This document shows, piece by piece, positions 1-6,610 of a DNA stretch of 12,540 nt. Numbering within the stretch: the first letter of the stretch is position 1; each line of letters starts with the position of its first letter. The notes beneath the pieces are model-generated. The model worked only from the letters and a program-made list of their open reading frames with translations, made no database searches and had not been told where the DNA came from. Position numbers and translations under genes: made by a program. Origin of the DNA: Candidatus Dormiibacterota bacterium (GTDB taxonomy: Bacteria > Chloroflexota > Dormibacteria > Aeolococcales > Aeolococcaceae). Where the stretch lies: NCBI GenBank assembly GCA_003153215.1, contig PLXL01000226.1, forward strand, positions 1 through 12,540. Reading direction: 5' to 3'.

Positions 1-1
1 C

Positions 2-640
2 CTCCTGGATGACGTGGGGGCCGTGGTCGAGGCGACCACCGTCGCCTTCCGCCAGGCCGGCATCCGGGTCGAGGTGACCGGGGAGAGCTACCGGCGCAGC
101 TTCACCCGTCCGATCCGGCACTTTTACGAGCGGCTGCTGGAACGTCCGATCGGGCCCGACGAGTGGGTGCGGCTCGACCACGCCTTCCACCTCGAGTACG
201 CGCGGCTGGAGGATCGGTGCGCGCTCGCCGCCGGAGCCCGAGAGGTTCTCGACGAGATCCGGGAGCTGGGCTGGACCCAGTCGGTCTGCTCGATGCTGCC
301 CGAGGAGTACCTCCTCCCCGCGGTCGAGCGCCAGGGCATCGCCGGCCGTTTCGTCCGCATCGACGGGTTGCGCGGAGCGGAGCGGGGCGGGGCCAAGCTC
401 AAGAACCTGATCGCCCACCTCGAACATCTCGGCGTGGCTCCCTCGGGCACGGTGATGGTCGGCGACACCGTCGACGACGCGCTAGCCGCGCGCGGCGCCG
501 GCATCGCCTGCATCCTCCTCGACAGCGGGGCCGGCCTCCACGACTCGGAGACCATCCGCGGTGCCGGCGTCCCGGTGGCGGCCGGCGTGCCGGAGGCGCT
601 GGCTCTGCTGCGCCCGGAGGCCCCGGCGCCGCGCCGGTAG
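2..640 (+). CDS. HAD-family hydrolase (phosphatase-like), 5' truncated by the window edge
   Basis: Partial gene. The frame is open from base 2 and its first residues read LLDDVGAVVEA, which fits the stretch just after a HAD motif I (DxDGTLLD), so the catalytic aspartates lie just upstream of the window. Numbering from the GTG at 14: residues 15-75 form a helical cap-like region; a motif II serine is at S90 or S93 (QSVCS); the motif III lysine is K128 or K130; motif IV is GDTVDD at 150-155, followed by ALAARGAG. This order is typical of haloacid-dehalogenase phosphatases of the phosphoglycolate phosphatase type, which are cytosolic and Mg-dependent and hydrolyse small phosphate esters; the substrate cannot be told from sequence. 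The GTG at 14 is not the real start, because using it would remove motif I. The gene ends with TAG and converges on the GntR gene. Confidence 0.85.
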   Translation, partial: LLDDVGAVVEATTVAFRQAGIRVEVTGESYRRSFTRPIRHFYERLLERPIGPDEWVRLDHAFHLEYARLEDRCALAAGAREVLDEIRELGWTQSVCSMLPEEYLLPAVERQGIAGRFVRIDGLRGAERGGAKLKNLIAHLEHLGVAPSGTVMVGDTVDDALAARGAGIACILLDSGAGLHDSETIRGAGVPVAAGVPEALALLRPEAPAPRR

Positions 641-743
641 GGCCCACCCGCGGCCGCAGCGCCGCCGGCACCGGATCCGGCATCGACGCCGGCCGGGAGA
701 CCGGAACACCGTCCCGCCCGCGTTCGGGGCGCGTGGCGACCCC
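641..743. other. Convergent intergenic gap with GC-rich inverted repeats
   Basis: This 103-base gap separates the ends of two convergent genes. It holds short GC palindromes: CCGGATCCGG at 671-680, and CCGG-GAGA-CCGG at 693-704, which could form a short stem with a GNRA-type loop. There is no T-run on either strand, so a standard intrinsic terminator is not evident. Position suggests a termination zone, but the sequence support is weak. Confidence 0.25.
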
Positions 744-1133
744 TCACGCGCGGTGAGGCGGCAGAGCTCGCTCCAGCGCCGCCGTGACCGCCTCCCGGAT
801 CTCCTGGTCGTCGGCTCCGAGGCGGCGGGCACCGCCCACCAGCCGGGCTGCGGCGTCGGCGAGGCGGGAGTGGCGGGCCGCCGGAGGCAGCAGGCGGACG
901 TCGGCCACCCGGGTGCCGTGGCGGCGCCCGCCCTTCACGACGCCCGCAATCTTCAGCTCCTGGTAGCAGCGGGCGACCGTGCCCGGGGCGACGCCCAGGT
1001 CCGCCGCGAGCTGGCGCACCGTCGGCAGCGGAGCGCCGCTGCTGAGCGTGCCCAACTCCACCATCTCGGTGATCTGTGCCCGGATCTGCTCGTAGACCGG
1101 CACCGGCGATTCGAGGTCGACGGTCAGGTCCAC
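744..1133 (-). CDS. GntR-family transcriptional regulator, YtrA subfamily
   Basis: This is a 129-aa protein whose short length and lack of a large effector domain fit the YtrA subfamily. Residues 12-21 (VPVYEQIRAQ) and 36-76 (LPTVRQLAADLGVAPGTVAR onward to the RRHGTRV wing) form the GntR winged helix. The remaining 50 or so residues are a small helical tail suited to dimerisation. Start: GTG at 1133, with GGGAGG at 1145-1140 six bases upstream. The stop codon of a 38-aa ORF overlaps this start, so the two are probably translated together. YtrA-type regulators are usually repressors that bind long palindromes in their own promoters. The palindrome at 1256-1285 lies upstream of the microprotein-regulator pair and also in front of the divergent peroxiredoxin operon, so it is the likely target. 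YtrA family members often sit with ABC transporter genes, but none is seen here. The ligand is unknown. Confidence 0.9.
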   Translation of the reverse strand: MDLTVDLESPVPVYEQIRAQITEMVELGTLSSGAPLPTVRQLAADLGVAPGTVARCYQELKIAGVVKGGRRHGTRVADVRLLPPAARHSRLADAAARLVGGARRLGADDQEIREAVTAALERALPPHRA

Positions 1134-1240
1134 GCCTCGCCTCCCGGCGCCGGCGCTGGTGGGAACCAGTCCGGGGTGGTCAGGACGCCCACCACGCCAA
1201 GCATGGCCCCGACTGCCGCGCCGTATGCGAGGACCGTCAT
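1124..1240 (-). CDS. Small membrane protein (38 aa) translationally coupled to the GntR regulator
   Basis: This ORF is too short for routine calling. It runs from ATG at 1240 to TGA at 1126-1124 and overlaps the first ten bases of the GntR gene. Residues 2-20 are almost wholly hydrophobic (TVLAYGAAVGAMLGVVGVL), making one good transmembrane helix. A TTPDW turn and a Pro/Ala/Gly-rich tail ending in EAWT follow. The in-frame codons upstream reach a stop at 1264-1262 with no better start. Its Shine-Dalgarno is poor (AAGG about 11 bases upstream), and a short or absent leader is possible because the operator/promoter lies immediately upstream. Position between operator and repressor, with overlap into the repressor, recalls the small ytrG ORF ahead of ytrA in Bacillus subtilis. 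No homology is claimed. It could also be a leader peptide that sets regulator translation. Function unknown. Confidence 0.5.
   Translation of the reverse strand: MTVLAYGAAVGAMLGVVGVLTTPDWFPPAPAPGGEAWT
1140..1145 (-). promoter_or_regulatory. Ribosome binding site of the GntR gene
   Basis: GGGAGG on the minus strand lies six bases before the GTG at 1133-1131 and inside the end of the upstream 38-aa ORF. It decides the GTG as the start of the regulator. Confidence 0.6.
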
Positions 1241-1255
1241 GGCCTCATGGGCCTT

Positions 1256-1285
1256 TTGTATCTATGTACCGGTTCATCGATACAA
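1256..1285. promoter_or_regulatory. Palindromic operator, probable GntR/YtrA binding site between divergent genes
   Basis: The central 28 bases (1257-1284) are a near-perfect inverted repeat: TGTATC and GATACA ends, ATG/CAT inner arms, and an ACCGGT core centred between 1270 and 1271. Only two symmetric position pairs fail (24 of 28 bases match), and T1256/A1285 extend it to 30. It is an AT-rich island in very GC-rich surroundings. It lies between the minus-strand microprotein/GntR genes and the plus-strand peroxiredoxin operon, and it overlaps promoter-like elements (plus-strand TACAAT at 1281-1286). Long spaced palindromes of this form are typical of YtrA-subfamily operators. That the neighbouring GntR protein binds here is inferred. 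Confidence 0.75.
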
Positions 1286-1286
1286 T
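1281..1286 (+). promoter_or_regulatory. Candidate -10 element (TACAAT) inside the operator edge
   Basis: TACAAT matches the TANNNT consensus, five of six to TATAAT. A weak -35 (TTGTAT, 1256-1261) lies 19 bases upstream, inside the palindrome. Transcription would begin near 1293 and run into the peroxiredoxin gene, so a protein on the palindrome would block it. Confidence 0.4.
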
Positions 1287-1334
1287 AGCGCGACGCGCCC
1301 TCGCTCGCAACGGCGGCGGCGGGTGCGGGCGCGC

Positions 1335-1340
1335 TAGATT
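1335..1340 (+). promoter_or_regulatory. Candidate -10 element (TAGATT) placed for a leaderless peroxiredoxin mRNA
   Basis: TAGATT ends seven bases before the ATG at 1348. This is the spacing at which transcription would begin at or next to the start codon. No Shine-Dalgarno sequence precedes the ATG, which fits a leaderless message. No clear -35 is seen in the GC-rich stretch upstream. Confidence 0.4.
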
Positions 1341-1347
1341 GAGCCTC

Positions 1348-1797
1348 ATGGAGACGGGAGATCTGGCCGGCGACTTTGAGCTGGAGGACGAGACCGGCAC
1401 GCCACGACGGCTCTCCGAGTTCCTCGCCAAGGGCCCGGTGGTGCTCTTCTTCTACCCGGCGGCGATGACCGCGGGCTGCACGCGGGAGAGCTGCCACTTC
1501 CGGGACCTGGCCGTCGAGTTCGCCGCCGCCGGGGGGCAGCGGATCGGCATCAGCCACGACAGCGTCGACAAGCAGCGCCAGTTTGCCGAGCGCCACTCCC
1601 TGGGCATTCCCCTTCTCTCGGACGCGGACGGCAGGGTCGCCCGGCAGTTCGGGGTGAACACTCGCTTCGGGATCATCCCGGTGAAGCGCTGGACCTTCGT
1701 CATCGGCACCGACGGCCGCGTGCGCGAGGTGATCAAGAGCGGGGTCAACATGAAGGTCCACGCGGACCGCGCCCTGGAGGTGCTGAGGCAGTCATGA
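1348..1797 (+). CDS. Peroxiredoxin, PrxQ/Bcp family (mycobacterial BcpB-like)
   Basis: A 149-aa thiol peroxidase that reduces hydrogen peroxide and organic hydroperoxides using thioredoxin-type donors in the cytosol. Residues 31-53 carry the active site (FFYPAAMTAGCTRESCHF): peroxidatic C44 and resolving C49 five residues later, the classical atypical 2-Cys PrxQ arrangement. The usual TPGCT is TAGCT here. The rest of the thioredoxin fold is intact: GIPLLSDADG after the central helix, then PVKRWTFVIGTDGRV and a C-terminal NMKVHADRALEVL helix. Length and wording resemble actinobacterial BcpB proteins. The ATG at 1348 is chosen because the fold begins there. An in-frame GTG at 1159 would translate the operator and add 63 residues of no family likeness. 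The stop overlaps the next gene as ATGA, so the two are one operon. Probable control is by the palindrome at 1256-1285. Confidence 0.9.
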   Translation: METGDLAGDFELEDETGTPRRLSEFLAKGPVVLFFYPAAMTAGCTRESCHFRDLAVEFAAAGGQRIGISHDSVDKQRQFAERHSLGIPLLSDADGRVARQFGVNTRFGIIPVKRWTFVIGTDGRVREVIKSGVNMKVHADRALEVLRQS

Positions 1798-2450
1798 GGA
1801 TCGGGATCATCGGCGCCGGCAACATCGGGGGCAACCTCACCCGGAAGCTGGCCGCGCTCGGCCACGAGGTGGTGGTCGCCAACTCCCGCGGTCCCCAGAC
1901 GCTCGAGGATCTGGCCGAGGAGACGGGTGCCACCGTCGCGCTCGCAGCGGTCGCCGCCGAGGGCGCCGAGCTGGTGATCGTGACCATCCCCGAGCGGGCG
2001 ATCCCGTCACTGCCCGCCGGCATCCTCGACGGTGCGGCGCCCGGCGCCGTGATCGTCGACACCGGCAACTACTACCCGCAGCGCGACGGGCGGATCGCCG
2101 AGATCGAGGACGGCATGACCGAGAGCCGGTGGGTGAGCACCCAGCTTGGCCGCCCGGTGGTCAAGGCGTTCAACGGCATCCGAGCCCAGCACCTTCTCGA
2201 ACTGGGAAAGCCACCGGGCACGTCGGGGCGGATCGCACTGCCCGTCGCCGGGGACGAGCCGGAGGCCAAGGCGATCGTCATGCACCTGGTCGACGAGCTG
2301 GGTTTCGACCCCGTCGACGGCGGGGGCATCGACGAATCGTGGCGGCAGCAGCCGGGCACGCCGGTGTACACCGCCGACCTCGACGCGGCGGGGGTGAGGG
2401 AGGCGCTCCGCCAGGCCAGGCCCGAGCGGCGCCCCGAGTTCCGGGCCTGA
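1794..2450 (+). CDS. NADPH-dependent F420 reductase-like dinucleotide-binding oxidoreductase
   Basis: A 218-aa Rossmann-fold protein of the F420_oxidored family (predicted dinucleotide-binding enzymes). The dinucleotide loop is GAGNIGG at 7-13 and begins almost at the N-terminus. N30-S31-R32 after the second strand is the pattern that recognises the 2'-phosphate of NADPH. Further family marks are VIVTIPERAIPSL (61-73), DTGNYYP (89-95) and VVKAFN (123-128). The start ATG overlaps the peroxiredoxin stop (ATGA), with GAGG at 1785-1788 in front, so translation is coupled. Family members move hydride between NADPH and coenzyme F420 or an unidentified acceptor; sequence alone does not show F420 binding. 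Pairing with a peroxiredoxin under a shared operator suggests a role in redox stress (inference). The tail is Arg/Pro-rich and probably disordered. Confidence 0.85.
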   Translation: MRIGIIGAGNIGGNLTRKLAALGHEVVVANSRGPQTLEDLAEETGATVALAAVAAEGAELVIVTIPERAIPSLPAGILDGAAPGAVIVDTGNYYPQRDGRIAEIEDGMTESRWVSTQLGRPVVKAFNGIRAQHLLELGKPPGTSGRIALPVAGDEPEAKAIVMHLVDELGFDPVDGGGIDESWRQQPGTPVYTADLDAAGVREALRQARPERRPEFRA

Positions 2451-2465
2451 TCCCACGACCCGCGA

Positions 2466-2479
2466 CCCCGACGCCGGGG
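2466..2479. terminator. Short GC hairpin after the redox operon, weak terminator candidate
   Basis: CCCCG-ACGC-CGGGG forms a five-base-pair stem with a four-base loop 16 bases after the stop of the oxidoreductase gene. No T-run follows, so termination here is a guess from position. Confidence 0.2.
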
Positions 2480-2490
2480 CATCTCGCAGG

Positions 2491-2519
2491 TTGACCGCGG
2501 CCTCCGCCCCTGGTAGGGT
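2491..2519 (+). promoter_or_regulatory. Housekeeping-type promoter of the YhaO/YhaN-like operon
   Basis: TTGACC at 2491-2496 and TAGGGT at 2514-2519 are separated by exactly 17 bases, matching the -35 TTGAC and -10 TANNNT of the main sigma factor. The start point would be near 2526, giving a leader of about 20 bases before the ATG at 2547. No evident Shine-Dalgarno lies in that leader. This is the best-formed promoter in the window. Confidence 0.6.
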
Positions 2520-2546
2520 CAATCGCGAACTGACGTTCGCCACCAG

Positions 2547-3722
2547 ATGACGTACCGGCTCCTCCACCTGGCCGATCTGCACCTCGATCGCCCCTTTGCC
2601 CAGATGGGCTGCCACGGGGAGCTGGCACGACGCCGCCGGCAGGGGCTGCGCGAGGCTCTCCGCAGGGCCGGCGAGGCCGCCCAGGAGCACGACTGCGACG
2701 CGGTGACCATCGCCGGCGACCTCTTCGAGCACGAGCGGGCCGGCGCCGAGACCGCCCAGTTCCTGGTCGAGACCTTCGCCGCCTGGCAGCCGATGCGGGT
2801 GCTGCTCGCCCCCGGCAACCACGACCCGCTGGTCCCGGGAAGCCTGTATCTCCGCGCCCGCTGGCCGGCCAACGTGCACCTCTTCGAGGGCACCAGCCTG
2901 GAGCCCTTCCAGCTCGCCGACGGGCTCACCGTCTGGGGGCTCGGCCACCACGAGCCCGCCTGGACGGGCAACCCGCTGGAGGGCGGCCTGGGGGGCGACG
3001 GCGGCGGGCGCCGCGCCCGGGGAAGGGATGGCATCCACCTCGCCCTCTTCCACGGCGCCGAGACGGGCAGCCGACCGGCCGAAAAGGGGGTGCACGGCCC
3101 GTTCGCCGCCGCCGAGATCCGGGAGCGCGGCTATGCGCTCGCCCTCTGCGGCCACTACCACGCCCGCCGGATCGACCTCGGCGCCCGGCTCATCTATCCG
3201 GGCAGCCCGGAGCCTCTCGCCTTCGACGAGAGCGAGCCGCGGGGGCCGGTGGTCGTCGAGATCACCGCCCGCGGCGAGATCCGCTGCGCCGCCCTGGACA
3301 CCAACCGCTGGCACGCCCGCATCATCGAGTGCCGCATGGATGGGGTCACCAGCCTCACCGCGACCGTCGACCGGGTGAGCGCCGAGGTGCTGACCGCCAC
3401 CGCCGGACTGCCCCTGGAGCGGACGACGCTGCGGGTCGACCTGGTCGGGACAGTGCCCCCCAGCCTCGGGCTCGACCTCTTCGATTGCGAGAGTGCCGTT
3501 CGGGACGCGACCGGCGTCGCCGCCATCCGGATCCGCGATCTCACCGCTCACGAGACCGACCTCGAGTCGCTGGCCCAGGAGGGGACCACCCGGGGTGCCT
3601 TTGTGCGGGTGGCGCTGGCGGAGCTGACCGCGGCCGACGGCCCTGCAGCGAAGTCGGTGCTGAGCGATGCCCTCCGCTACGGGCTGGAGGCCTTCGCGGG
3701 TGGCGAGGTGGGACTCCGATGA
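2547..3722 (+). CDS. DNA repair exonuclease of the metallophosphoesterase family (YhaO/SbcD-like)
   Basis: A 391-aa calcineurin-like phosphoesterase of the SbcD/Mre11 type. The metal-binding motifs appear in order: D10-L-H12 (LADLHLD), GDLFE at 57-61, G90-N91-H92-D93, H169 (LALFHG) and G202-H203-Y-H205. The N-terminal two thirds is the nuclease domain. Residues from about 240 form the C-terminal region that in this family binds the ATPase partner. A Gly/Arg-rich stretch (about 146-160) looks like a flexible loop insertion. The length matches YhaO and SbcD. The enzyme is expected to cut DNA ends in a Mn-dependent way together with the Rad50-like ATPase encoded next, whose ATG overlaps this stop (ATGA, 3719-3722). 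The ATG at 2547 is chosen because the first strand (YRLLHLADLH) begins at once. The middle-TM partner makes YhaO a better label than SbcD. Confidence 0.9.
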   Translation: MTYRLLHLADLHLDRPFAQMGCHGELARRRRQGLREALRRAGEAAQEHDCDAVTIAGDLFEHERAGAETAQFLVETFAAWQPMRVLLAPGNHDPLVPGSLYLRARWPANVHLFEGTSLEPFQLADGLTVWGLGHHEPAWTGNPLEGGLGGDGGGRRARGRDGIHLALFHGAETGSRPAEKGVHGPFAAAEIRERGYALALCGHYHARRIDLGARLIYPGSPEPLAFDESEPRGPVVVEITARGEIRCAALDTNRWHARIIECRMDGVTSLTATVDRVSAEVLTATAGLPLERTTLRVDLVGTVPPSLGLDLFDCESAVRDATGVAAIRIRDLTAHETDLESLAQEGTTRGAFVRVALAELTAADGPAAKSVLSDALRYGLEAFAGGEVGLR

Positions 3723-6610
3723 GACTGGAGCGGCTGGAGGTCACCGGGTTTGGGCGGCTGCGACAGCGGCGCTTCGACTTCGGGGAGCGGATCACCGTCG
3801 TCCTCGGGCCCAACGAGTCCGGCAAGTCGACCCTGCACCGCGCCATCCGCGCCGCCCTCTACGGCCTGGAGGCGGGCGGGCCGGGGCGCCCCCGCGATCG
3901 CAGCGACTGGGCGCGCTGGCTCCCCTGGACGTCGGGGCGCTTCGGGCTCACCCTCACATACCGGCTGGACGGCGGACGGCGCCTCCGCGTGGCCCAGACC
4001 TTCGACCGGGACAGGGTGCAGGCCCAGGTACAGGAGCTGGGCGGCGGTGATGTCACCCAGCAGTTTCGGGTCGGGCGGACGGTCTGCCCGGGCCGATTCC
4101 ACCTCGGGGTCGACGAGGCGGTCTTCTGCGCCGCGGCCTGGCTGGGCGAGGAGGGACTGCAACTCTCCTCGACCGAGGCCGCCCCCCAGCAGGCTGGGCG
4201 TCTGCGTGAGGCGCTCGAGCGGCTGATCGACGCCGGCGCCGAGGGAACCACCGCCGCCGAGGCGACCAAGAAGCTGGCGGACGCGCTCCAGCGGGTGGGA
4301 TCGGAGCGGCGGGTGACCAGCCCCCTCGGGGTCGCAATCGCCCAGGCGCGCCGCCTCGAGGGGGAGATCGAGGCGGCCGAGCGCCGGCTCGCCTCCTTTG
4401 CCGGCGAGGAGGCGCGACTCCGCGAGCTGGAGTTGGAGGCGCGGCTCTCCGCGGAGACGGCAGTGGCAGCCCAGAGCGACTGGATCCGCGGCCGCCTCGC
4501 CCAGCTGGACGCACTGGAGGCGGGGATGCTGATGGCCACCGACGAGGCGGCCGAGCTGTCGCGGGCGCTGGAGGCAGAGGCGGCGTACGCCGCCTTCCCC
4601 GCCGAGAGCGAGGCCGCGGTGAGCGCCCTCGGGGGGGAGCTGCACCAGGCGGCGCGCGCGGCTGCGGAGGCGGAGGTGCGCTGGACCGCGGTCCAGGAAC
4701 CCCTCGGCGCCCTCCGCCGCCGCCGCGCCGAGATCTCCGCCGGTCTCCAGGCGATGCTGGAATCGAGGGCGATCGGCGAGCGGGAAACCGCCGCGGCGAG
4801 CACCCTCCGGCGCCGGGTCGAGGTCTCGGCGGCGATCGCCCACCGTGACGAGGAGATGGCCGCCACGGCCCGGGGCGAGGCCCTCCGGCGCGAGATCGCG
4901 GTCACCGGGCTGGGCGGGGTCGACCCGGGCGAGCTGGAGGCGGTGGCACCCCTGGTCACCACGGCGCGGACCGCCGGTGCGCGTGCCCGAGGCGCTGTCG
5001 GGGTGCTCGCCACGGTGGCCGTGCTGGGCGTGGCGGCGACCGGCGCCCTGGCCGCGACCGGCCGGCACGGGCCTGCTGCCCTGCTCGGAGCCGGCTGCCT
5101 GCTGGTCGTGGCAGCGCTGGCGAGCTTCGCCATCTTCGCCTTCCATAGCGGGAGCAGGGCGCGGTCCGAGCTGGCCGGCCGCCTCCCCGGCATGGACCTC
5201 AGCCCCGCCGGACTGGAGCGGCTGGAGGCCAGCCTCCCAGCGGCCCGCAGCCTTCACGCGGAGAGCCGGCAGCAGGCCGCCCTCGTCGAGGTGCACCGCG
5301 CCGAACAGATGCGCGCCCGTGGAGAGCTGGAGGCGGCGGTCGACAGTTGCCTGGCGCTGGCCCGCGAGTCGGGTCTGAGCGCGCCCGCGCGGCCGCCCGC
5401 CGGCTGCCGGGTCGAGGTGCTGCTCGAGACCGCGGCCGCCGCGCTCGCGACCGTCGACGAGGCGGCTCGGCTCTCCGTCCGGCGACGCGAGCTGGAGGTG
5501 GAGGACGCCCGCCTGGCGGATCGGGAGACCCGGTACGCCGAGCTGGCGGAGGAGGCGGCCCGGGACCGTGCCACCGCCCAGGCCGTCGAGAGCCGGATCC
5601 GCGTGGCCACCGCAGCCGCGGGGCTCGACGCCGCGCTGCCCCCGCTGGAGGCGGTGGCGGCGTTCCGCGACGCCTGCGGGCATCGGCGCGAGCACGACCG
5701 CCTGGCCGCGGGTCTGGCCGAGGCCCGCCGCCGCCAGCGCCTCGGCGGCTCCGACATCGAAACGCTCACCCGCCAGCGGACCGAGCTGACGGCCGACCTG
5801 CGCCGCCGTGGCGGCGACCCCGAGCAGGCGGCTGGCGACGTCCCCTCCGACGCGGCCGGCCTCGCCCGGCTCGAGCGGGAGGCCATGGACGCCCAGGATC
5901 GAGCCGCCGGCGCGGCCTCCGCCATCCAGAGCCTCGGAGCCCGGATCGAGGGGCTGACCGGCAGCCTCCCCTCCCTGGCCGATCTCGAGGATGAGCGGCT
6001 GACCGTGACCGCCGCCCGGGACCGGGCGCTCCGCCAGCAGGAGGCTCTGCAGCGGGCCATCGTCATGATCGAGACCGCGGGTCGAGACGTCCACGGGCGG
6101 CTCGCACCCCGGCTCGCGGCGTCGGTGTCGGAGCGGCTGGCCCTGCTGACCGGGGACCACTACTCCGAGGCCAACGTCGATATGGACCACTTCGCGATCG
6201 CCCTGGCGTCGGCTGATCGCGACCAGCTGGTGCCCCTCGACCTCGTCTCCCACGGCACCCGCGACCAGGTCGCCCTGCTCCTCCGGCTGGCACTCTGCGA
6301 AGTGCTGGGCGACGCCGGCGAGTCGATGCCCCTCCTTCTCGACGAGCCCCTCGCCTCCGCGGACCCGCGCCGCGGCCGCGGACTCCTCGAGTTCCTGGCA
6401 CAGTTGTCAGCAACCAATCAGGTCGTGGTCACCACCAGCGATCCGGGCATCGCCGCCACGCTGGTGGGACTGGGGGATCCGGAATCGACGGCCGTCATCG
6501 ACCTCGGCACCTCGGGCGACGAGTCCAGCACGGACGTCGCGCCCGACGCCCTGGTCAGAGCGCCCCAGCCACCTGCACGAGGCCTTCGAGGGCGCTCACC
6601 GGAGCGGTGA
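3719..6610 (+). CDS. Rad50/SbcC-like AAA ATPase with a central transmembrane hairpin (YhaN-like)
   Basis: A 963-aa SMC-like ATPase, partner of the upstream nuclease. Walker A is GPNESGKST at 30-38, in the N-terminal lobe that starts at MRLERLEVTGFG. The C-terminal lobe holds a degenerate signature region (SHGTRDQ, 844-850) and Walker B LLLDEP (872-877), followed by a VVVTTSD strand. Long Ala/Glu/Arg-rich segments (about 205-400 and 480-800) are coiled coils. Between them, two hydrophobic stretches (about 425-446 and 452-475) replace the zinc hook of Rad50/SbcC with a transmembrane hairpin, the feature that separates YhaN from SbcC. No CxxC hook was seen. The protein is therefore probably anchored in the membrane, with its ATPase head in the cytosol. 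The ATG at 3719 is the real start (GAGGTG eight bases upstream); in-frame codons back to 3329 overlap the nuclease and carry no fold. The last residues are disordered and overlap the convergent gene. Confidence 0.88.
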   Translation: MRLERLEVTGFGRLRQRRFDFGERITVVLGPNESGKSTLHRAIRAALYGLEAGGPGRPRDRSDWARWLPWTSGRFGLTLTYRLDGGRRLRVAQTFDRDRVQAQVQELGGGDVTQQFRVGRTVCPGRFHLGVDEAVFCAAAWLGEEGLQLSSTEAAPQQAGRLREALERLIDAGAEGTTAAEATKKLADALQRVGSERRVTSPLGVAIAQARRLEGEIEAAERRLASFAGEEARLRELELEARLSAETAVAAQSDWIRGRLAQLDALEAGMLMATDEAAELSRALEAEAAYAAFPAESEAAVSALGGELHQAARAAAEAEVRWTAVQEPLGALRRRRAEISAGLQAMLESRAIGERETAAASTLRRRVEVSAAIAHRDEEMAATARGEALRREIAVTGLGGVDPGELEAVAPLVTTARTAGARARGAVGVLATVAVLGVAATGALAATGRHGPAALLGAGCLLVVAALASFAIFAFHSGSRARSELAGRLPGMDLSPAGLERLEASLPAARSLHAESRQQAALVEVHRAEQMRARGELEAAVDSCLALARESGLSAPARPPAGCRVEVLLETAAAALATVDEAARLSVRRRELEVEDARLADRETRYAELAEEAARDRATAQAVESRIRVATAAAGLDAALPPLEAVAAFRDACGHRREHDRLAAGLAEARRRQRLGGSDIETLTRQRTELTADLRRRGGDPEQAAGDVPSDAAGLARLEREAMDAQDRAAGAASAIQSLGARIEGLTGSLPSLADLEDERLTVTAARDRALRQQEALQRAIVMIETAGRDVHGRLAPRLAASVSERLALLTGDHYSEANVDMDHFAIALASADRDQLVPLDLVSHGTRDQVALLLRLALCEVLGDAGESMPLLLDEPLASADPRRGRGLLEFLAQLSATNQVVVTTSDPGIAATLVGLGDPESTAVIDLGTSGDESSTDVAPDALVRAPQPPARGLRGRSPER

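Noticed and set aside
1159..1347. GTG start at 1159 for the peroxiredoxin
   Set aside because: It would translate the operator and the microprotein region antisense; the peroxiredoxin fold begins at the ATG at 1348.
2007..3551. 514-aa open frame antisense to the oxidoreductase and nuclease genes
   Set aside because: It runs across two well-supported genes and their intergenic promoter and has low-complexity Gly/Ala/Glu content without motifs.
3329..3718. Longer start for the YhaN-like ATPase
   Set aside because: The extra 130 residues overlap the nuclease gene and are Arg/Gly-rich. The ATPase fold begins at the ATGA junction at 3719, which also has a ribosome site.
3677..6253. 858-aa open frame antisense to the YhaN-like gene
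   Set aside because: The sense frame has clear Walker A, Walker B and coiled coils. The antisense product has no recognisable motif and is explained by GC-rich third positions leaving few stops.
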